NCBI GenBank assembly: GCA_963753545.1
Contig: CAVWCQ010000011.1
Location: forward strand, 868,001-932,000
Direction of reading: 5' to 3'
DNA: 64,000 nucleotides
Source of the DNA: CAVWCQ01 sp963753545
Lineage (GTDB): Bacteria > Chloroflexota > Anaerolineae > Aggregatilineales > Aggregatilineaceae
Shown: positions 29,401 through 37,435 of the stretch, one piece after another
Layout of the letters: every line of letters starts with the position of its first letter
How positions within the stretch are numbered: position 1 is the first letter of the stretch
Notes under the pieces: generated by a model
The model's database searches: none
Told to the model about the DNA's origin: nothing
What the model saw: the letters and a program-made list of their open reading frames with translations, nothing else
Translations under genes and position numbers: made by a program

Positions 29401-29687
29401 GCCGCCACTGGTTCGCCCTGTGCGGCGCGGTGGGCGGCTTCGCCCAGCAAACGCAGTCTGCGCGAGAAACGGAACGTCATCGAAACAATAGCGCCCAGGC
29501 TGATCACCAAAACGGTTGCCGCGAGCAACCCGAAGGTCAGCACCTGCCTGCCCGAAGCGACCACGCTCAACTGCACAATGGCAATGAGGCTGACCATACC
29601 CACGCTGAGCAGGATCGTGGGTATGAGTGCGGTCAGAAGCTGTGCGCTCAGGCGGCGTGTGGCTTTGGAAGATTGAGGTTCATGCAT
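23446..29687 (-). CDS. Giant hybrid sensor histidine kinase: HAMP, eight GAF, PAS, HisKA, HATPase, two REC (two apparent frameshifts)
   Basis: About 2080 residues once two single-base breaks are repaired. Order: two membrane helices (20-70), HAMP (75-125), GAF units near 145, 310, 420 and 600, PAS (765-880), then GAF units near 895, 1060, 1235 and 1395. HisKA (His in MSHELRTPLNS, about 1577), HATPase and two receivers (about 1835-1950, 1955-2075) follow. Frames break near 25330, inside the last GAF (one ends GGDAGRQTHD, the other continues DKHTTEFAPVSLDLG), and near 23616, inside the second receiver (EAMRS stop versus HEERMANIPVLVLTAED). The repaired stop is at 23446, one base before the PLP-REC start. 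ATG at 29687 has AAGGG upstream. Both receivers keep their Asp (VVLLDVNMP, VILDLRMP). Confidence 0.88.
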
Positions 29688-29699
29688 ATCTGTTTGCCC

Positions 29700-31953
29700 T
29701 TACTCGTCCCGGTCGGCTTCATCCGGTGGCGATAGATAGATGGCTGTCTGCGGGATGCGCAGAGCCAGCCCAAGTTCGCGCACGGCTGTTTGTAAAATCT
29801 GGTCGATATCCGTCGATCCGGTGAGTTTACTGGAAATCTGGTTTACAAGCTGTTCGCGCTGGACGGCGCGGCGGCTCTGTTCAAACAGGCGGATATTATC
29901 CGCAGTCAGGGCCAGCCGTTCGCTTAGTTCAAAGGCCGTCTGGCGCACATTGCCGGTATAACGCAACTCAGAAACCTGCCATTCAATTGCCCCTAACACC
30001 TCGCCACGCAGCAGAACCGGCACGGCGAAGGTGATTGTGTCGCCATCCTGCCGTTCGGCAATATCATGGGTGCGCATGGCCTGGAGCTGCAAATCCGTCC
30101 AGTTTCCGGTGCCATCGTGCCGCCCCGCAGCCGCGCTGAGGTCTGCGTTCGCCCGCCCCCGTGTGGCATCATTCCACGCTTCGCGGCTGAGCAGACGGTT
30201 GAGTTCCTCAATTTCGCGCAGTCGTGCATTCGAATTCGGCAAAGAGAATCGCGCTCTCGATGGCAATGGTAATCTGGTCGGCCATACCCTGAAACAAGTC
30301 AACATCCTGCTCGCGGAAGGCGTCTGGCTCCATACTTTGCAGGTCAAGCGCGCCAATAATACGATTGCCGATGCGAAGGGGAAGAGCCATTTCAGCACGA
30401 GTATCGGGCAGCAGCACATTCCGGCGGTGGATTGGGTTATTGTCGGTGTCCAGCGCAACAACGGCATGGCCTGCCGCCGTTACGCTGCCGATCACGCTCT
30501 GGCTGCCTACATCAAGATAGTGCCCACGCTGAAGTAGTTGGCGGCCTACGGCCCCTGTCGAGGCGCGCAGGACAGCCCGGTTGGTATGGGTATCGATCAG
30601 AAAGACCTGGGCGTGGTAAATGGTGGCGAAGCGGCTTCGGATCAGTGCCACGACTTCTTCCAACAGAACGTCCAGATCGCGCAGGCGGGTGATGATTCGC
30701 CCAATCTCCAAAATCGCTTCCAGGTTGCCGGTGCGCTCTGCTACATTCTGCTGCAACCCTTGAATAGCACTGAGCAGTTGGTTTGCCATATCGACAAATG
30801 TGTTATTCAAGAGGCCAATTTCATCACGGCGCACGGAGGGGCGCAGTTCGCTGGACATCTGCCCGGAAGCCATCTGGCGAGTCACTTCGGTCAGCCGAGT
30901 CAGCGGGCGCGCGATCAGCAGCGTTGCCAGCAGCGCCGCGCCCAATCCCAGCAGGATACCACCAAAGACAACCGGGAGCAGCGTAAAAACGATTTCTTCC
31001 AGGGCGCTCTGGTCAATTTCTTCCAGCGGCGTTTCCACCAGAATCGTAATTTGGGGACCGTCGGTCAACTGCACGGTCCGGTAATACCCCATAACCTCTT
31101 CGCCCAGCAGCCCACTGCGATAGGTACTGACACCGGTTTTGCCCTGCTGAGCAGCTTTAAAACCACCTGAAGTATTTCCAGGCTGGAAATAGGCGAAATG
31201 TTCCTCTGGCGAAACCAGTTCGCCCTGCTCGTTGAGCAGAAAAACATGCGTCTGGTGCGGGCTTTCCGGCACTTTGAGAAGTTCGCCGTACAGGTCTGGT
31301 AAGATTGGATCCGTGTTTGCCAGCAAGAGATTTTGCGTAAAAACGACATGTCCGATAACGGTGCTCACACCGCTGCTCGCCCATGCTGGACGGAAGGTTA
31401 CAATCGTATCAACCGATGGATTACCCTCGGAGTCTGGGTAAATAGTGCTGGTCGTCGTGCGGAAGCCTAATGGGCCATTTTTGATCAGGGTAATCGCTGG
31501 CGTGTCATCAAGAACAATAGCCTGAGTTGTTTTATCGGCCAGCACGGTCCCGTCGGCACCAACAAACCGGATACGCGTCAGTGATGGAGCATTATTCAGA
31601 TAGCGCACTAAGCGGATTTCCATCTGCTGGTTCATCTGCTGGCGTTCTGTATCGCTCAGGGAAGTAGGAGCCCGATATAGAAAATTTTCGATGCTCGTAT
31701 AGTCGGTCTGCATCCCTGTCAGCATACGGGTCAGTTCAGCAGATAGGGACTGGAGGGTGTATTCCGTCCGCGTGATTTCAAATGGTCCCAGCGTTTCCAG
31801 GTAGACCTTGTTCTGTTCGCGCAAACTGGAAATACGCTGGTCAACGGCAGGCACAGCGACAATGCCAACTGGCAGCAGGACGGCAATCAGGAAGATCACG
31901 ATCAGCTTGGTGCCAATGGGCCAGTGTATAAAACTCAAGCGGCGCAGCGTCAT
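29700..31953 (-). CDS. Cache-HAMP-GAF sensor without output domain (apparent frameshift)
   Basis: About 750 residues. Membrane helix (IVIFLIAVLLPVGIV), a large extracellular Cache-like sensor (about 36-325), a second helix (LLPVVFGGILLGLGAALLA), HAMP with ARPLTRLTEVTRQMASGQMS, a full GAF (about 415-575), a compact GAF-like unit (590-685) and a half-GAF tail. The frame breaks near 30230: ..ESAILFAE in one frame, NARLREIEELNRLLSREAW in the other. No kinase, cyclase, methyl-accepting or receiver part is present, so it must signal through a partner, most likely the giant kinase encoded 12 bases downstream. It follows the 31964-33682 gene by 10 bases. Confidence 0.82.
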
Positions 31954-31963
31954 GTTTGGTCCC

Positions 31964-33682
31964 CTACGCTTGGTCAGTAGACGAATCGAGGGCGGGTAGG
32001 CCCAGGCGAACTTGCGTGCGGTGAGCGCCCAAAGCTTCCTGGAATTGTGCTGCGGCCAGGGTGAGCAGATCTTGCAGGTTATTCGTTGATTGCAGTTGAG
32101 CTGTCACCTGGCTGACCAACTGCTCGCGGCGAGCAGTCGTTTGGGCCTGTTCAAACAGACGCGCGTTTTCCAGTGACAGCGCCATCCGGTCAGCAACAGC
32201 CTGAGCCAGTTCCATCGCCGATGGCGACCACCCCACTTCACTGGATCGCCGGAACTCGACCGCGCCCAGGGTCTGGCCGCGCAGCCGGATTGGGACGCAG
32301 AGCACATGCTCACCATCGCGCATTTCCAGGCGAGGCTGGCCATCTTGAAGCGTGTTATCCATCAAAATCGGGGATGAGTCGGTTGGCGAAAGTGCGCTGC
32401 CCTGCCAGTTGAAGCTTGGAGTTGCGCCGCGCTGTTCCTCCAGATAACTTCCCCAGGTCAGGCCGATTAACTGCCTGTTGACACGGGCCAGTTCACGCTG
32501 GCCGCTTTCGATCCGGTCAACGAGTTGCTCTCGTTCCTGGTGGGCAGAACGCACCTCTTTTAACTGCTGAGCGCCATAAATGGCTGCTGCGAGATGGTTG
32601 CCAATAGCCGACAGCACTTCCAGCACACTCTTTGAAAATGCATCGGGCGTTGTACTGTGCAGATCCAGCACCCCCATCGGCAGCAGGTTGCCCACACGCA
32701 GTGGAATGAGTACCTCGCTGCGGGTTGCAGGCAGAAATCCTGTGCGCTTCTCGTTGGATGCTGTTTCGCGGATCAGGATGGGATCAACTTGCCGTAAAGC
32801 GTCATTTACCGGGCTGTCCTCATCCGGGGTAAGCAGACTTTCTTCCTCCAGCAACCGGCGACCAATAAATCCGGTGCTGGCTTGCAGCACTGCTAACCCA
32901 CTGGCTGCATCCGTCAAAAAAATCTGGACGTGATAGAGACCAAAAGCATCACGGATTTGCTCAACCGCCTGGTTTAACTCTTCGCCGCTGGACGGAAGTG
33001 TGCTGAGAGTTTGACTGATGCCTTTTTCCAGTTCGATCAGACCAGCCAGATAGCGCTGTTGGTTGGCGGCGTCTTCGAGGCCGCTCACGAATGTCCACAA
33101 CATGATTGCATTGAGCGCGATAATGCTTGCTACGATAAATATGGTGGCCTGGATGCCCTCATTCGAATTGGGATCGCCCAACGGGGTTGGTTCCATCCCG
33201 GTGACGATCTGGATGTATCCTCCAACAGCGATAGCGCCAACGACGAATAAGGCCACACTGAACAACCCGGACCGGCGCAGCAGGACGCCCGCTGCCGTTA
33301 CAGGCAGTGTCAGCACCAGCACAAAAGGGGTATCAATCCGGTAATCCGGGAACAGGGCCAGCAGTGAAACCGCCAGCGCATTCCACACAAAGCACAACCG
33401 CGCCCGGTTTAACTGCCCACGCTGGATGAACTGGTATGCCAGACCAGCGATCAACAGCGATATCGGGGTAAAAGCAGTTCCAGCGTCCAGGCTGAGATCG
33501 CTCCATCGCGGGTTGCCGATATCTAGATCTGTGATGAACCACCAGAAGACCACTGGTGTAGCTGCCCCGATGAAGAGCAGCCAGATCAGATTGAGAATCA
33601 ACAACCGCTGGGCCTGCTGTCGTTCGCCCGTGCTGCTGTAGGTCGCTCGCACCCGGATAAGCCGGGAAATCCATGATTTCAT
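31964..33682 (-). CDS. Membrane GAF sensor without output domain (copy 4 of the series)
   Basis: 572 residues. About six N-terminal membrane helices (residues 28-205, e.g. LLILNLIWLLFIGAATPVVFW) form a possible sensing module. A GAF domain (about 225-380) has LYHVQIFLTDAASGLAVLQA and TRSEVLIPLRVG. A compact GAF-like unit (400-510) opens with the family signature ARVNRQLIGLTWGSYL and ends in AVADRMALSLENARLF. The ~50-residue half-GAF tail starts REQLVSQVTAQLQST. The ATG at 33682 lies just upstream of the inserted structured element, which separates this gene from the one before it in the operon. The element's own terminator-like hairpins could reduce expression from here on. Confidence 0.85.
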   Translation of the reverse strand: MKSWISRLIRVRATYSSTGERQQAQRLLILNLIWLLFIGAATPVVFWWFITDLDIGNPRWSDLSLDAGTAFTPISLLIAGLAYQFIQRGQLNRARLCFVWNALAVSLLALFPDYRIDTPFVLVLTLPVTAAGVLLRRSGLFSVALFVVGAIAVGGYIQIVTGMEPTPLGDPNSNEGIQATIFIVASIIALNAIMLWTFVSGLEDAANQQRYLAGLIELEKGISQTLSTLPSSGEELNQAVEQIRDAFGLYHVQIFLTDAASGLAVLQASTGFIGRRLLEEESLLTPDEDSPVNDALRQVDPILIRETASNEKRTGFLPATRSEVLIPLRVGNLLPMGVLDLHSTTPDAFSKSVLEVLSAIGNHLAAAIYGAQQLKEVRSAHQEREQLVDRIESGQRELARVNRQLIGLTWGSYLEEQRGATPSFNWQGSALSPTDSSPILMDNTLQDGQPRLEMRDGEHVLCVPIRLRGQTLGAVEFRRSSEVGWSPSAMELAQAVADRMALSLENARLFEQAQTTARREQLVSQVTAQLQSTNNLQDLLTLAAAQFQEALGAHRTQVRLGLPALDSSTDQA

Positions 33683-33749
33683 CGAAAATACTCGCCGGAG
33701 ACCCTCGCCTTGAGGCGAGGGAGGAAGGCGAGACTTCTCCTTTCAATTC

Positions 33750-33758
33750 TGCTATAAT
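33750..33758 (+). promoter_or_regulatory. Extended -10 promoter inside the inserted element
   Basis: TGCTATAAT (TG-N-TATAAT) at 33750-33758, directed into the structured part of the element and antisense to the sensor operon. No clear -35 is seen at 17 bases. Transcription would begin near 33765. Confidence 0.5.
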
Positions 33759-33764
33759 GCTCCC

Positions 33765-33991
33765 TAAGGTCAAGGCACTCTGCGAGTGCAGAGAAAACGG
33801 TTGTCGCACCTTACCAACGGAAGATCACAGGTTGCGGCGCGAATCGTGCGCTGCGTAAAATCTTCAACGTCAAGCTGTGGCTTGCTCCTCGCGTCTACTT
33901 CGGTAGACGGGCGGTTGTCAGACCGCCAGACGTCTCGGATACCGGCTCATCCCGGTAGCGCCAGGGACAAGCTCCTCGCTTTAGCCGGGAG
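33765..33991 (+). ncRNA. Structured RNA, possibly omega-RNA/HEARO-like
   Basis: Following the extended -10 promoter are several stable hairpins. GCACTC-TGC-GAGTGC is at 33775-33789. CGTCTAC-TTCG-GTAGACG (perfect, UUCG tetraloop) is at 33892-33909. GGCGGT-N6-ACCGCC is at 33910-33927. TACCGG-N6-CCGGTA (33940-33957) sits inside an outer stem GTCTC/GGGAC (33932-33936, 33964-33968). The right-end hairpin is at 33972-33991. No ORF overlaps on the plus strand. This density of compact stems between IS200/IS605-like ends recalls the guide RNAs of TnpB/IscB elements, which occur stand-alone in some Chloroflexota. The class is my inference from layout, not a covariance match. Confidence 0.45.
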
Positions 33992-35735
33992 TATCTGATA
34001 GCTGTTGTTCCTGCGTTCGATAATCATCACTGCTGCCGAAATCCTCACGGGAGAGTTTGGCGTCGGGCGTACTGGCATTGAGCGCCAGCAACCGGATGTT
34101 GCCCTCTTCGGCTCCGAGCGCTTGCCCCAATGTACTGACTGCCATCGTCAGCACATCTTCGACGCTGGTTAGCCCTTGCAGCCGTGAACTGATCAGGTTG
34201 ATCTGCTGTTCGCGCTCGGCAGACAGTTTTGCTTGTTCAAACAGTCGAGCATTCTCCAGACTGAAGGCCATTCGTTCGGCAATAGCCTGGACAACCTGCC
34301 GTGCCTCGTTAAGGTTCTGGTCGGCGTTCAACCGCACTTCAATGACGCCAATAATCTGTCCACGAATACCGACAGGTACAGCCAGAACCTGCTGGCCGTC
34401 CTCGCTGGCTGATATCACGCGGTGGCGGGTGGCGGCTTGCTGCATCATCGGCGTGATTTCCACTGGGCCCGTTTGCATCTCCGGGCCGGACAACTGCACT
34501 CCGAAATGTTCTGCGCCGCGTTCCAGAATGTATTCCTGCCACGACTGCCCTGTAAGCTGGCGGTTCAGGCGTTCGATCTCGCGCAGGTTCGTTTCACTTT
34601 CCAGGAACAGGCGGCGATTTTGCAGCAGACCGCGCTGCTGGGTTTCGAATAGACGCGCGTTTTGAACGGCCTGGCTGATCTGGTTTGCCATAACGCGCAT
34701 GGTTTCGACCTCTTCTGGGCCGAAGGCGTTGGGGCGCAGGCTGTGCGCGTCCAACACCCCGATGATGTTTTCACCGGACAGCAGAGGAATAGCCAGCTCA
34801 GTGCGCATATCGGAGAGCAGTTCCGGGCGGCGGTAAGATGTCACAGCCAGATCGGGCACAAGACAAACGGTCCCGCTTGCCGCTTCTCCTACAGGGCTGC
34901 GTGATCCAACCTGTACGCGGAATCCTTGAGCGAGCAGCGCCTGCCCGATCTTACCCGTACTGGCGGACAGATCGGCATAGGCTTTGGATTCGTCGAGCAT
35001 AAAAATCTGAACATGGTAAAACGCGAACCGATCCCGGATGAGATCAACAGTCCGCGTGAGCAGTTCATCCATATTGAGAATCTGCGAAATCACCTGTCCG
35101 GACTCAGCAATAGCGCGCGTTTGGGTGGCGATGCGGTTGGCCCGCAGCAGGGCGCGCTGCAAATTCCAGGCGAAGATCCACAGCAGAACAGCGGAAAGGG
35201 TAATCAGATGCACGCTGATAACAGCTTCGTAAAGCAAGTCTTTCAGCGGCTTCTCATCGACTCTCAGCAAACCCTTCGACTGCAAGTAAGCCGTCAGCGG
35301 CAGCGTAATCCAGGCGAAGATCGCCCCAATAATCGTGCCTCTGGACCCATATGCCAATCCCAGGTAAATCAGGATAGCCGGTAGGGTGAGAATGGGGCTG
35401 GGAGCAATACCTCCGGCTATCAGCCCGAATGCGGCTGCCGTGATGAGCAGTACGCTGACCGAAAGAGCGGCCTCGCTAACCTTGTCCTTGTAAGTGAGCC
35501 ACAGCACGACGCCTGCCCATCCTATCAGGAAGAGTGCCAGTACAGGGGCACCCTGCAACTCACTGATAGGTGTATCAAATCCCGCCAGGGCGTCAAGTTC
35601 GATGTACAGGCCAAACAGCAGCGCGAGGAACGCAATAGCGCTGTTGAGCGGCATCAGCACCCGCGCCCGGACAGTTTGTGGCGAATCGTGATAGTCGTGA
35701 GAGACGGAAAAGAAACGCTTTACCAGCTTATTCAT
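33981..35735 (-). CDS. Membrane GAF sensor without output domain (copy 3 of the series)
   Basis: 584 residues. The N-terminal membrane region has about six helices (e.g. LNSAIAFLALLFGLYIELDAL, ILTLPAILIYLGLAYGS). It is followed by a GAF domain (about 205-360) with FYHVQIFMLDESKAYADLSA and TRTELAIPLLSG. A compact GAF-like unit begins LREIERLNRQLTGQSWQEYI. The tail has INLISSRLQGLTSVEDVLTM, then about 35 unusual polar residues. Its ATG overlaps the previous gene's stop (ATGA, 4 bases). The final five codons and TAA lie inside the inserted element, so the native C-terminus was probably different. No output domain is present. Confidence 0.85.
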   Translation of the reverse strand: MNKLVKRFFSVSHDYHDSPQTVRARVLMPLNSAIAFLALLFGLYIELDALAGFDTPISELQGAPVLALFLIGWAGVVLWLTYKDKVSEAALSVSVLLITAAAFGLIAGGIAPSPILTLPAILIYLGLAYGSRGTIIGAIFAWITLPLTAYLQSKGLLRVDEKPLKDLLYEAVISVHLITLSAVLLWIFAWNLQRALLRANRIATQTRAIAESGQVISQILNMDELLTRTVDLIRDRFAFYHVQIFMLDESKAYADLSASTGKIGQALLAQGFRVQVGSRSPVGEAASGTVCLVPDLAVTSYRRPELLSDMRTELAIPLLSGENIIGVLDAHSLRPNAFGPEEVETMRVMANQISQAVQNARLFETQQRGLLQNRRLFLESETNLREIERLNRQLTGQSWQEYILERGAEHFGVQLSGPEMQTGPVEITPMMQQAATRHRVISASEDGQQVLAVPVGIRGQIIGVIEVRLNADQNLNEARQVVQAIAERMAFSLENARLFEQAKLSAEREQQINLISSRLQGLTSVEDVLTMAVSTLGQALGAEEGNIRLLALNASTPDAKLSREDFGSSDDYRTQEQQLSDTPG

Positions 35736-37435
35736 GGCTGCGGCCTTCCTTGATCTGCCCGGCCTTTTCCATTCGGCACGGTTCCAAGCCGGACAGTAAC
35801 TTGCTGCGCAGTCAGGGCTTCTTGTAGATGGCGTGCTGTCCGCTGGAGAATAGCATCTACGCCTGTCGCGCTTTGCAGGTCAGTTCCGATATCGTTGATG
35901 AGGGCTTCTCGATGCGCGATGCGCTGTGTTTCGTCAAACAGCCGCCGGTTTTCCATCGCCAACCCAAGCCGCTGCCCGACTGCGGTCACGAGATCGAGCG
36001 CGCCATCAGGAAGTTCCGCCTCCGATTCCAGTTCAAATTCCATTGCGCCGATCACTTCGTTGCGCACAATTATCGGCAGCGCCACGATACGACGTCCGTC
36101 CGCTGTCTGGCTGACCACCTGATGTTGGCGTGCCGCTTCGTTCAGGGTATTTGTCCAGTCGGATTCGGGCGTGGACTGGTCGTTTTCAAGGTCCACTGTC
36201 AGCGCGGTCATGGGTGAATGGAAACGCAGATAGTCACTCCAGGCCCGCCCGGTGAGTTGGTAGTTCAGCCGTTCAATTTCGCGCAGGCTGCCCTGTGTCT
36301 GCTGGTAGAGAGCCTGGTTTTCGCGTATGTTACGCTGGGCCGATTCATATAACTGGAGTCCATCGAGGGCCATCGCCAGTTGGATAGCAATCGAATGGAA
36401 ATTGTCCATATCTGCCGCATCAAAGGCGTTGGTCTCTTTAGCCTGCATATCCAGCGCCCCTATCACCGCGCTGCCACTAAGCAGTGGCAGTGCCAGTTCG
36501 GTGCGAGTCTCTGGCAGGAGGGGATGCGGCTTGTAAATCGGATCGCGGTGAATATCCGCTATCAGCAGCGGGAGCCGATCCAGGGTTGACCGCCCGATCA
36601 CGCTCAGGCCGCCCACGTCCAATTTGTATTCCTGATCGATCAGCTTCTGTCCTTCTTGCCCCGTCGCAGCGCGCAGGGTCGCATATTGGCTGTCCGCTTC
36701 AATCAGAAAGATTTGTGCGTGATAGACTTTATCAAATTCCCCCAGCAGCGCTTCGGCTACGGTGGCGGCAAATGTGTCGATTTCCTGCCGTGCAAACAGG
36801 CCCTGCGCAATCAGAGAGTGGATCGCGTCACGATGGCGGGCTGTTCCTTCTTCGCGGATCGCGTGGGTTGCTGAGCGCCCACCCTGCGCGATGAAAAACG
36901 TGGCCGCGCCTAATGCCGCTGTGCTCAACGTGAGCACCAGATCGGTGATAATCCGTTCCTCCCGCGCCGCAGTGCTGAGATCACTCCAGCCATGCGTTGT
37001 GGTCGCAAAACCAACGATAATCGCGGCTCCTGCGATCAGTCCCGCGCGGCGTGGTGAGAAAAACAGCCCGGCCAGGGCCACTGCCAGCCAGAACGCTGCC
37101 CATCCCAGCGGCGCATTCCATGTTTTGACGAGCAAGGCCGTCCCTGCGATCAGTTGCGCCCCAACTAGCAGGGCCGTCCCTGTTTTGAACTCGCCGCGCC
37201 GGACCAGGAGAAAAGCAGCGGCGCATATCGTCAGCAGCACGAGATTGCTCAACATGATTGCGCTGCGTCCAAAGCCAGTTTGATCGGCAACCGCGGATGA
37301 CAGCACAATCAGCAGGAGATGGATCGTCATCTCCACCGACAGAATCGCATACAGGGCTGCTGCCAGCCAGCGGCTGAAATCGTTGGCATAGGGAGAGAGC
37401 AAGAAGGGTGAACGGACAGACTTCTGCATTGGCAT
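35732..37435 (-). CDS. Membrane GAF sensor without output domain (copy 2 of the series)
   Basis: 567 residues. Membrane helices at about 20-190 (e.g. WAAFWLAVALAGLFFSPRRAG). GAF (about 205-360) with VYHAQIFLIEADSQYATLRA, VGGLSVIGRSTLDRLPLLIA and TRTELALPLLSG. The compact GAF-like unit starts LREIERLNYQLTGRAWSDYL and ends GQRLGLAMENRRLF. The half-GAF tail INDIGTDLQSATGVDAILQR stops after one beta-strand. Both ends are translationally coupled: the ATG at 37435 overlaps the preceding TAA by one base, and its stop overlaps the next ATG by four. Strong similarity to copies 3 and 4 suggests tandem duplication. Confidence 0.87.
   Translation of the reverse strand: MPMQKSVRSPFLLSPYANDFSRWLAAALYAILSVEMTIHLLLIVLSSAVADQTGFGRSAIMLSNLVLLTICAAAFLLVRRGEFKTGTALLVGAQLIAGTALLVKTWNAPLGWAAFWLAVALAGLFFSPRRAGLIAGAAIIVGFATTTHGWSDLSTAAREERIITDLVLTLSTAALGAATFFIAQGGRSATHAIREEGTARHRDAIHSLIAQGLFARQEIDTFAATVAEALLGEFDKVYHAQIFLIEADSQYATLRAATGQEGQKLIDQEYKLDVGGLSVIGRSTLDRLPLLIADIHRDPIYKPHPLLPETRTELALPLLSGSAVIGALDMQAKETNAFDAADMDNFHSIAIQLAMALDGLQLYESAQRNIRENQALYQQTQGSLREIERLNYQLTGRAWSDYLRFHSPMTALTVDLENDQSTPESDWTNTLNEAARQHQVVSQTADGRRIVALPIIVRNEVIGAMEFELESEAELPDGALDLVTAVGQRLGLAMENRRLFDETQRIAHREALINDIGTDLQSATGVDAILQRTARHLQEALTAQQVTVRLGTVPNGKGRADQGRPQP

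Larger units (their letters stand above)
33702..33991 (+). mobile_element. Non-autonomous IS200/IS605-like element inserted in the sensor operon
   Basis: This is the only real gap (298 bases) in a gene run whose other junctions overlap or are mostly under 40 bases apart. The left end has a perfect 8-bp hairpin CCCTCGCC-TTGA-GGCGAGGG (33702-33721). The right end has the IS200/IS605-style hairpin CTCCTCGC-TTTA-GCCGGGAG (33972-33991; one mismatch and one wobble). No transposase, TnpB or IscB frame lies between them. The right hairpin supplies the last residues (SDTPG) and the TAA stop of the upstream sensor gene, so insertion changed that protein's end. Exact termini and target site cannot be fixed from one copy. 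Confidence 0.5.

Noticed and set aside
33683..33980. CRISPR array or attC site
   Set aside because: No regularly spaced direct repeats and no integron features; hairpins are all different.
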